Shown piece after piece: positions 7,341 to 13,613 of a stretch of DNA of 14,303 nt (within the stretch, counting starts at the first letter, position 1; the number at the start of each line of letters is the position of its first letter). Below the pieces are notes generated by a model that was not told the DNA's origin, searched no databases, and saw only the letters and a list, made by a program, of their open reading frames with translations. The DNA comes from Muribaculaceae bacterium (GTDB taxonomy: Bacteria; Pseudomonadota; Alphaproteobacteria; Rs-D84). The translations under genes were made by a program, and so were the position numbers. The DNA lies in NCBI GenBank assembly GCA_023665245.1, contig JAMPEH010000045.1:1-14303 (forward strand). Direction: 5' to 3'.

Positions 7341-7884
7341 TAAATGATTGACACTCAACGCTATACAATTGTATGCCTCTGCCGCTGTCTGAATCAATGG
7401 TATCTTTCACTATAACCTTGTTTCCAAACAGCTTTGATTGAGTGATTATCATATTGACAGCTGTCTCTACATCAATCATCTTATATTGGTCGTCGTAAAG
7501 CTGACCCTGAATTTTGCGAACTATCGTTTTTGGGAACGGTGCGCCGGTAAGGACCTTTTCAAAATTATTCTTGTCTTGAAGATAACCGTCATATCTGACC
7601 GGATTTAAAATTGAATTTATTTTATTTGCGGCTGTCTGACTGACGATGTCTTCAGAAGGCCCTACATACTGGCTGTAAAGTCGGTAAGCATAAGGGGATG
7701 GAAATCTAAGGATTTTGCTCCATTTAGCAATAAATTGCTCTTCGCCGTCCTGCTTGTCGACATTCAGACCAGCAATCGCGATGTTTCTCTTTTCTCTCTT
7801 TTCATAGTATATGTTTAACAAAAATTCAGACACGTATGAATCGTTTTCTCGTAAATATTGTTTGATATTTTCAATAATCTTCAT
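7306..7884 (-). CDS. N-terminal half of the ATP-grasp protein (truncated product)
   Basis: This 192-residue frame starts MKIIENIKQYL. About 180 residues are genuine family sequence up to QSF; the last dozen, TPPTSLFKHRP, are out-of-frame after the C8 tract. It contains the ATP-binding glycine/lysine part but lacks the C-terminal metal-binding residues, so the product as read should be inactive. It starts 33 bases after the upstream TupA-like gene. Confidence 0.75.
   Translation of the reverse strand: MKIIENIKQYLRENDSYVSEFLLNIYYEKREKRNIAIAGLNVDKQDGEEQFIAKWSKILRFPSPYAYRLYSQYVGPSEDIVSQTAANKINSILNPVRYDGYLQDKNNFEKVLTGAPFPKTIVRKIQGQLYDDQYKMIDVETAVNMIITQSKLFGNKVIVKDTIDSDSGRGIQLYSVECQSFTPPTSLFKHRP
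7333..7340 (-). repeat. C8 homopolymer inside the ATP-grasp gene
   Basis: Eight G on the plus strand (C on the coding strand) lie exactly where the two halves of the gene change frame. Loss of one base or gain of two restores a full-length 380-residue protein. This is the classic arrangement of a slipped-strand contingency locus. Confidence 0.85.
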
Positions 7885-7917
7885 TTCAGAGTCTATTAAT
7901 ATATTAGTTCATATCAT

Positions 7918-9228
7918 TTAAGAGCAAACACTATCTAAATCTATTAATTTCCCTATCTCCAAATCAGCGTTGTCAGGTCCAAGGTTGCCCATGCCTGAGG
8001 CAGGATAAAATGTTGTTTCTCCGAAATAGACTTTACCATTAACTTCATAGAAGTCTACACGCAAAAATTTATGTTCATTTGCTATTTTCTCTGCCAATTC
8101 AATCATAAGCTCAAAATTCTTTGGGCGTTCAATCCGCTTTTGGGGATTACGTGGATATTCTAACTCATTCAATTCTAACAGATTGAAATTCTTATCATAA
8201 TAGTTAGCCCCATGATTCATCTGTCTATCAAAATCCACTTTCATGAATTCTACCTGACCATTAAAGCAGAAGAACTTGTAATCTCGTATATCATTTGTGA
8301 TATACGACTCATGTATAAATAGGCATATATTATTTATAATAAGCAAATTACCCCCCCCCTCTGCAACGAGCCATTCTCCCATTACATCATCATAATTATT
8401 AGGGTCAAATGGCACAGAGCCTGATGCGGGATATAGAGTTATTTCGCCAAAGAACACCTTGCCACCAATGGTATAAAAATCAGTCCGCATAAAGGGATAA
8501 TCTTTCGATAACTTTTCAGACAAATCAAGCATCTTTGCTAACGATTCGGGACATTTCTCCAGAGTAGACGCATTGGGATGACCCGGACGTCTGACATCGA
8601 TATGCTTCCACTCCGTGTCAAAAAAATCCTCAGTAAGACCAGTCTCCTTAAATCGGTCCCGACATACCAATATCACCTTAGGCGTACCATTGAAGTTGTG
8701 AACCTTATAGTCGGCTAATTCTACATCATCTGACGCCTCCAATAATTGTTCGGCAATTATCCTCGGCTTGACGTTTTTGTAGGGCCATTCGCGGGTGACG
8801 GCATAGAAGTTTCGATGCAATGACTCGCGCATCTCCCCGATAGCCTTCTTTTTGTCGAGTTTTGACTTATCTTTACAAATTATTACCCTTCCGCTATCGT
8901 GTGTTGCTTTAAGTACAAATTTATCGGGTAGCGAATCGAAGTCAATATCCTCAGCCCTGTCCCACACACCATATGTCGGGATAATATATTCTTCTCCAAT
9001 TATGGAGGCTACATACTGTTTTGCTTCATACTTATCGACCATCCTGGTATAAAGAGGGTTTCGGTCATGAAGTTTCAGCCAATTCAGCTTTTCATTAAAG
9101 GTCTTTGGATTCTTCAAATTTGGCCAGCGTCCGAAATTCTTGCGGAATTTTAACCGGAGATATACAGCATCCGGTAACAAAGATGCCAATTTATAAGTTA
9201 ACCTCTTGGTAAAATTATCATGCTGCAT
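7918..9228 (-). CDS. TupA-like ATP-grasp protein fused to the C-terminal half of another
   Basis: TupA-like ATP-grasp proteins are presumed to form amide or peptide-like bonds during polysaccharide synthesis, as with TupA in Bacillus teichuronopeptide. I place the start at the ATG at 9228 (MQHDNFTKRL), by alignment with the paralogue upstream; a TTG extension to 9255 adds nine unmatched residues. Module A (1-about 288) is complete: NPKTFNEKL (40-48), LKATHDSGRVI (106-116), REWPYKNV (146-153), RTDFYTIGGKVFFGEITLYP (248-267). Then EGGG, encoded by a G9 tract, and an unconserved stretch (about 294-305) lead to module B (about 306-436), which has only the C-terminal half: IRDYKFFCFNG (314-324), RVDFYEVNGKVYFGETTFYP. 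Family members are usually about 300 residues, so the 436-residue length reflects a tandem gene pair with the second gene's first half deleted. Confidence 0.8.
   Translation of the reverse strand: MQHDNFTKRLTYKLASLLPDAVYLRLKFRKNFGRWPNLKNPKTFNEKLNWLKLHDRNPLYTRMVDKYEAKQYVASIIGEEYIIPTYGVWDRAEDIDFDSLPDKFVLKATHDSGRVIICKDKSKLDKKKAIGEMRESLHRNFYAVTREWPYKNVKPRIIAEQLLEASDDVELADYKVHNFNGTPKVILVCRDRFKETGLTEDFFDTEWKHIDVRRPGHPNASTLEKCPESLAKMLDLSEKLSKDYPFMRTDFYTIGGKVFFGEITLYPASGSVPFDPNNYDDVMGEWLVAEGGGNLLIINNICLFIHESYITNDIRDYKFFCFNGQVEFMKVDFDRQMNHGANYYDKNFNLLELNELEYPRNPQKRIERPKNFELMIELAEKIANEHKFLRVDFYEVNGKVYFGETTFYPASGMGNLGPDNADLEIGKLIDLDSVCS
8284..8307. repeat. 10-bp perfect hairpin within the fused TupA module B
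   Basis: TCGTATATCA (8284-8293) and TGATATACGA (8298-8307) are perfect inverted repeats around a four-base loop. The hairpin lies in coding sequence for SYITNDIR, right where module B becomes recognisable, and 44 bases from the G9 tract. It may be chance, a deletion hot spot, or a transcript structure. Confidence 0.6.
8351..8359 (-). repeat. G9 homopolymer at the TupA fusion junction
   Basis: Nine C on the plus strand (G on the coding strand) encode the EGGG at the end of module A. With nine bases the frame reads into module B. With ten it stops immediately at TAA, and with eight it stops after about six codons at TAA. Module A therefore survives in every state and only the extension is switched. 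Confidence 0.85.
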
Positions 9229-9251
9229 ATCGACACGTAATATGTTTATAA

Positions 9252-10349
9252 TCAACTATTTCTACCCCCCCCACACTTTATCTTCTCCATTTCTGATTCA
9301 CTAAGTTTCATAGACTCAAGAGTTCTTGTACATCTTCTGAAATCTACATCAAGCAACGTTGAGGCTAATTCGATTAACGAACTTGTGATGGGTGTTTCGA
9401 TAGATTCTCGATGAGCTAAAGATTCGAGAAGACATAATCCATTGGGTACATCTTCAGTTAAATACCGGTTATTGATTGTAGATGGGCCCTTTGGCGGGCC
9501 ATTCACTGAATAGTTCTTAAAGGCTTCCATCGAGTCTATTGAAATATCTTGTTCATTTCTAAATTTACAGCAATCCACATAATTGGCAGGCTCTCCTCCA
9601 TATGCTGAAATGACTTTGTTTTTTTCTATGTCTAATTTGCGTATTATATTCCAGATGCTGGGGGAAAAACCTTCTTTATATAGCCAAAACTCCCCGTTGC
9701 TTAATTCGATTCTGCTGGCTGACATTATTGTACCAATTGTATGAACAACAAGATTTGGATTGTGCATAGCCGTCTCGATGATGTTGGTTCGGCATCCACA
9801 GTAGGTGGGAAATAAGTTTTGGAATACTTTCAATTTCTCTGCTTTGTTGTCTGACGGGTTGAATGACAGCATATTCCTAACGTTTCGGAACAATATTGTC
9901 ACTGTTCCCGGATGAGAAATTCGCGCATCTATAACCGTTGACTCACCCTCTGCAATGATTACTTTATCAGGTAGCAACCTTCTGAAATACACGCTACCCA
10001 TATTACCCGGAACGATACAGACTGCTTTAGCATTCTGAATATACGGACAAATTAAGGTAGCTATGTGTTTGTGCTGCAGACTTTGGGTAAGTACAAAAAC
10101 TATTTCAGTACCTTCTAATGCCTTTTGGGGGTCTCGCGTTATACAGTCAATCCTTTCAAATGAAGGCTTTTCCTCACCTAAGGTATTGTCTATACCATAA
10201 ATTCCATCTTGTTTGGCAATTATCTCATAATTGTCGTCATGCAGAGCGTGTGACGTCTTAAGCATCCTGACATGGTGTCCGTCTTTTGCGAGACAATAAG
10301 CGTGCGCACACCCGGAATTGCCGGTTCCTACTATTGTTATTACAGACAT
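9252..10349 (-). CDS. NAD(P)-dependent opine dehydrogenase family protein
   Basis: This 365-residue cytosolic oxidoreductase belongs to the octopine/nopaline (opine) dehydrogenase superfamily, which reductively condenses an amino acid's amine with a 2-oxo acid. The N-terminal Rossmann motif is GTGNSG (8-13). ESTVIDARI (136-144) and MHNPNLVVH (195-203) belong to the catalytic region, and RYLTEDVPNGL (295-305) is the family's C-terminal motif. Length is normal. Its ATG lies within the end of the upstream TupA-like gene (10-base overlap), so it is co-translated in the polysaccharide operon. The context suggests it makes an N-carboxyalkyl amino acid or a similar glycan substituent, perhaps activated by the neighbouring ATP-grasp proteins; this is inference. 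The C-terminus, KCGGGRNS, is encoded by a G8 tract that can change the stop position. Confidence 0.85.
   Translation of the reverse strand: MSVITIVGTGNSGCAHAYCLAKDGHHVRMLKTSHALHDDNYEIIAKQDGIYGIDNTLGEEKPSFERIDCITRDPQKALEGTEIVFVLTQSLQHKHIATLICPYIQNAKAVCIVPGNMGSVYFRRLLPDKVIIAEGESTVIDARISHPGTVTILFRNVRNMLSFNPSDNKAEKLKVFQNLFPTYCGCRTNIIETAMHNPNLVVHTIGTIMSASRIELSNGEFWLYKEGFSPSIWNIIRKLDIEKNKVISAYGGEPANYVDCCKFRNEQDISIDSMEAFKNYSVNGPPKGPSTINNRYLTEDVPNGLCLLESLAHRESIETPITSSLIELASTLLDVDFRRCTRTLESMKLSESEMEKIKCGGGRNS
9265..9272 (-). repeat. G8 homopolymer at the dehydrogenase 3' end
   Basis: Eight C on the plus strand (G on the coding strand) sit six codons before the dehydrogenase stop. With nine bases the stop is TAG at once; with eight it is TGA at 9252-9254; with seven the frame runs to TGA at about 9218-9220, inside the next gene's start region. 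Only the last few residues change, but the distance from stop to next ATG does. Confidence 0.85.
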
Positions 10350-11224
10350 ACTGATTCAATTTTTAATAGGCTCCCCCAATATTCGTCAGTTGATCTCAAT
10401 ATGTTTGCATCAACGCCGCCGTCGGGGTAAAAGGTTAGTTCGCCGAAATATATTTTGCCGTCGACGTTGTATAAATCAACTCTGACAAATGGCTGGCCTT
10501 TCGACAAGATTGATGCTATCTCAAACATTTTTTCAATTCCATCAGGTTTAGGGAGGGTAAATCCTTCAGGGGCGGCAAGTCCACGCTTATTAAGCCTTAG
10601 GAAATTCCAATTTTTGTCAAAGAAATAGAATTTTGGCTCCCCGATGTGACGGTCAAGACACACCATTACCGAATCAACATGTCCGTTGAAACAGAAAAAC
10701 TTGTAATCAGTCAATCCGCCATCGGCTTGTTGGATGAACCGCTCGGCGATAATGCGATGTGGGACGTTCTTATAAGGCCACTCGCGTGTTATAGCATAAA
10801 AGTCTCTTTTCAGGCTTTTGCGCATCTGTTCCCTTGCGTCTGATTCGTTTAAGTTAGCCTTATCGCAGCACACAACTACGCGGCCGCTGTCGTGTGTCCC
10901 TTTCATGACAAACCGGGCGGGGAGCGCGGCAAAGTCAATGCTGTCAGCATTATCCCAAATGCCATATGTAGGAATGATGTAAGCATCACCGATGATTCGT
11001 GCCACATATTCTTTTGCATCGGCCTTGTCAACCATGGTTGACATTATTGGGTCGCGATGATGCAGCTTGAGATAACAGAGCTTCTCGTTAAACGTCTTTG
11101 GATTTTTCAAATCGGGCCAGCGGTGCAGATTCCTTTTAAATTTCAATCGCGTGTACAGGGAATCAGATATCAGACTGTTTGCCAGACGATATAGAGTCTT
11201 TTTTAACTTTGATTCTTGTCTCAT
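10340..11224 (-). CDS. TupA-like ATP-grasp protein
   Basis: This 294-residue protein is a complete TupA-like ATP-grasp enzyme, probably a ligase acting on a glycan or amino-acid carboxylate in the cytosol. Motifs in order are NPKTFNEKL (41-49), IIPTYGIWDN (83-92), MKGTHDSGRVVV (107-118, nucleotide-binding loop), REWPYKNVPHRIIAERF (147-163), DYKFFCFNG (173-181), and VRVDLYNVDGKIYFGELTFY (247-266), where D250 and E262 are likely metal ligands. I chose the ATG at 11224, which forms an ATGA overlap with the upstream glycosyltransferase stop; a longer frame from 11245 adds seven residues translated through that gene's end. It is a close paralogue of module A in the fusion gene, through the whole N-terminal region, so the operon has grown by duplication. 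Confidence 0.85.
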   Translation of the reverse strand: MRQESKLKKTLYRLANSLISDSLYTRLKFKRNLHRWPDLKNPKTFNEKLCYLKLHHRDPIMSTMVDKADAKEYVARIIGDAYIIPTYGIWDNADSIDFAALPARFVMKGTHDSGRVVVCCDKANLNESDAREQMRKSLKRDFYAITREWPYKNVPHRIIAERFIQQADGGLTDYKFFCFNGHVDSVMVCLDRHIGEPKFYFFDKNWNFLRLNKRGLAAPEGFTLPKPDGIEKMFEIASILSKGQPFVRVDLYNVDGKIYFGELTFYPDGGVDANILRSTDEYWGSLLKIESVCL

Positions 11225-12384
11225 TTTTTTAAAACCTTCAGGCAAGCGTCATAGATGCCTTGCGCTGCATGTTGTGGGGTGTGATTTGCTACAATTTTGC
11301 GGGATTCGTTGCCCATCTGTTTCAGTCGGTCTCGCGATTCAGAGATTGATTTGAGAGTTTTGACAGTGTTTTCCACGTCGAGCGGGTCAAAAGTCCATCC
11401 ATTTTCAGGATGAACGAGCTCAGGGTGGCAACCATTGTATATTGAGCAAGCTATCGGCAACCCCGCCGCCATTGCTTCAGGCACAACAAGGCTCCAGTTG
11501 TCCTCCAACGTCGGGATGATAAAGCAATCGGCAGCCTTATAGTAAGGCCCGAGGTTATCGTAGTTGATTGCGCCGGTGAGCTTGACGCTGTCATTGAGTC
11601 CGTTCTCTTTTATAAAAGTTTCTATTTTTTCGCGCTGACTGCCGTCGCCGACAAGCAACAAAGTGGCACTCTGCAACTTTGCCTCTTTCCAAGCTCTAAG
11701 CAGTTCCATTATTCCTTTTAGAGGGATTAATCTTCCGACATATATATAAGTTAAATCTCGTAATTCATACTTAGATATTAGATTATTAACTATATTGTCA
11801 GATGCAAATTCAACATTGGCTGCCATGCCTGTCGTATCTGCGACCATATGTCCTACAGTAAGTAGTTTTTTGTAATTTAACCCTTTTCTGACATATTCGA
11901 TTGTCTGAATGCCGTTGCAATCAATAGCGTCAATAAGCCTTCCCGCCAATTTTCGATAAGTAGTTCGCAACCATCCGGCATTTCTTTCGGTATGAAAAGT
12001 GCGCTCATAACACATCACGTGTTTAACTCTCCGATTAAACAATCTTATCCAGAGAGGAGCGTAAGTCCATTTGAGAAATCCGTCAGAAACGATTACATCC
12101 GGCTTGGATTTTCGAGCGAGTCTTATCAAATCCTTGTGGTAAGGGAAAGAGTATCCAACATTTGCCAGCTGTTCATTTGTTAAGTTTTTGCTTTTAATCT
12201 TAATCTCTCCCCGCAGGCCAATGGCTCGGTCACCGAGAATTTCTGTTACCTTCTTTGAACATCTTTCAGGAATGATATCAGCATTATAAATAAGCGTCAG
12301 CTGATGACCACAAAGCTCGTCAAGAGCCTTATACACCGGCACTCGATAGTCAAGAAAGCTGCGTGTAACCCAAGTTATCCTCAT
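11221..12384 (-). CDS. GT4 glycosyltransferase
   Basis: This 387-residue GT-B enzyme should add a sugar to the lipid-linked repeat unit at the cytosolic membrane face. The N-terminal acceptor domain starts MRITWVTRSFLDYRVPVY, a form common in polysaccharide gene clusters. The donor domain has YVGRLIPLKGI (215-225), LLVGDGSQRE (243-252) and EDNWSLVVPEAMAAGLP (294-310), the last being the standard acidic nucleotide-sugar motif with E303. Length is typical. It starts two bases after the stop of the membrane-protein gene and ends in an ATGA overlap with the TupA-like gene; an A7 run crosses that overlap. Sugar specificity cannot be deduced. Confidence 0.92.
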   Translation of the reverse strand: MRITWVTRSFLDYRVPVYKALDELCGHQLTLIYNADIIPERCSKKVTEILGDRAIGLRGEIKIKSKNLTNEQLANVGYSFPYHKDLIRLARKSKPDVIVSDGFLKWTYAPLWIRLFNRRVKHVMCYERTFHTERNAGWLRTTYRKLAGRLIDAIDCNGIQTIEYVRKGLNYKKLLTVGHMVADTTGMAANVEFASDNIVNNLISKYELRDLTYIYVGRLIPLKGIMELLRAWKEAKLQSATLLLVGDGSQREKIETFIKENGLNDSVKLTGAINYDNLGPYYKAADCFIIPTLEDNWSLVVPEAMAAGLPIACSIYNGCHPELVHPENGWTFDPLDVENTVKTLKSISESRDRLKQMGNESRKIVANHTPQHAAQGIYDACLKVLKK

Positions 12385-12386
12385 AT

Positions 12387-13613
12387 CTATTCTTTGATTT
12401 GATTTGATTTTTCGTAAACTTCAATTTCCACATAGTCTCTGCCATACACATAGAAAGCACTTATGAGAACAAAAATATACATACATGGCATCCATGCACC
12501 AAAGACGCGAGTTCCTACGCTTGGATTGCCCATGCAATGCATTAAGACAACACAGAAACATCCTATGATTATGGGTCGGAAATCTTCATCAATATATTTT
12601 GAAAAGGATGCTTTAACCATTGCTAATAGGAAAAGAGAAAATATTATTATCCCGGGGATACCCATACCCATTCCGGCACTGAACAATGAGTTGTGCGCGC
12701 TTATTGCTCCAAGGTTCTTCGCATATAATACATATGGCTCAGCAGCGAAAAAGCCCAATCCCAAAGGATAATGTTCAACACAATCTATGGTGGCATCCAT
12801 AAGATGATTCCTGCCTGATGTTTCTTCTATAGAAATATCTTTTTTGTCAAAGAAGATTGTGTTTTTTAGAAAGGAATACGGTCCGATTAAAATTATCACA
12901 ATTAATAATGTGAAACCTGCAACTGTTGTAATAATTTTGGCTCTACCATGTGTCCATAATGCACTAATGCAACCTAAACCCATTCCGATGTATGCCACAG
13001 TAGACATTGAGAATACTGACATTGTCATAATGAGATAATTATACCATTTTCTCGGAACGAAATACAATGCCATAAAGAAAAATGAGGTTGCCATCATTTG
13101 GGAGGATTCAAGAAGTGTCTCGACATTGGTTGCCCACTGTGCCGCTCTTAAAATGCTCCAAAAAATATCCCAAGAACAATAAAATAAAGACCAGAGAATG
13201 ACATATTTCAAGTTATCTGTCTCAAATAATTGTTGCACAACAGCAATTATTAATAAAGCCATCGCTATACATTCAAACGCCCTGAATCCTGATAATGTAG
13301 GAATCACACTCCAAACCATACTTATAATCCCTAAGATCGAATAGGCCATAAACCATACGATGGGAGATTTGAAAACTATATTGACACCAAATTGAGAATC
13401 TTTTGAAAATACAATCTTATATCCCACTAAAAACGCAATGAAGGAATATAATATAAAAACTATGGCCGAAGCATCTACAGCAGAGTATGACGATAGGTCT
13501 CTTCGACGTGAAAATATTGTGTATATCACGGGGCGTGCCAATAGCAACCATCCCGCAATAGTGGTCGTTTTAAATAAATCCTTGAAATCAAAATCCTCGA
13601 TCTGGGTTTTCAT
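12387..13613 (-). CDS. Wzy / O-antigen ligase family membrane protein
   Basis: This 408-residue polytopic inner-membrane protein is likely the polymerase (Wzy) or ligase (WaaL-like) that joins lipid-linked repeat units on the periplasmic side. Many hydrophobic segments are visible, roughly 10-12, for example IVFILYSFIAFLVGYKIVF near 51-69 and FTLLIVIILIGPYSF near 234-248. The large loop motif of the O-antigen ligase family is present: TSGRNHLMDATIDCVEHYPL (265-284), then GLGF, and SAHNSLFSAGMGMGIPG (305-321). Codons are AT-rich compared with the left part of the window. The ATG at 13613 lies 26 bases inside the upstream hydrolase gene. Polymerase and ligase activities cannot be separated by sequence alone; a polysaccharide operon with two glycosyltransferases favours Wzy. 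Confidence 0.88.
   Translation of the reverse strand: MKTQIEDFDFKDLFKTTTIAGWLLLARPVIYTIFSRRRDLSSYSAVDASAIVFILYSFIAFLVGYKIVFSKDSQFGVNIVFKSPIVWFMAYSILGIISMVWSVIPTLSGFRAFECIAMALLIIAVVQQLFETDNLKYVILWSLFYCSWDIFWSILRAAQWATNVETLLESSQMMATSFFFMALYFVPRKWYNYLIMTMSVFSMSTVAYIGMGLGCISALWTHGRAKIITTVAGFTLLIVIILIGPYSFLKNTIFFDKKDISIEETSGRNHLMDATIDCVEHYPLGLGFFAAEPYVLYAKNLGAISAHNSLFSAGMGMGIPGIIIFSLFLLAMVKASFSKYIDEDFRPIIIGCFCVVLMHCMGNPSVGTRVFGAWMPCMYIFVLISAFYVYGRDYVEIEVYEKSNQIKE

Larger units (their letters stand above)
6741..7884 (-). pseudogene. Sugar-transfer-associated ATP-grasp gene, frameshifted at a C8 tract
   Basis: Two frames together make one protein of the sugar-transfer-associated ATP-grasp type (ATPgrasp_ST), expected to ligate a carboxylate to an amine or similar group on a glycan precursor. 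The first frame (7884 to a TGA at 7306) carries LNPVRYDGYLQDKNNFEK, then VIVKDTIDSDSGRGI, the ATP-binding part. The second frame (ending 6741) carries IQEALSQSDFMSRFNP, NTIRIAVYRS and VEFNLSGFSMW, the metal-binding C-terminal part. They are joined at eight C on the coding strand (7333-7340). With seven C the frame runs through as FTPPHHCSNTGRED and gives a 380-residue protein, normal for the family; ten C would also restore it. Thus the gene is off as sequenced, but intact otherwise, which fits a slipped-strand switch better than decay. An assembly indel is the alternative. Confidence 0.8.

Noticed and set aside
9229..9255. TTG start adding nine residues to the fused TupA-like protein
   Set aside because: The added residues have no counterpart in the paralogue, whereas the ATG at 9228 aligns well with the paralogue's start.
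11225..11245. Upstream ATG adding seven residues to the complete TupA-like protein
   Set aside because: It lies in the coding end of the glycosyltransferase gene; the ATG at 11224 gives a standard four-base stop-start overlap.
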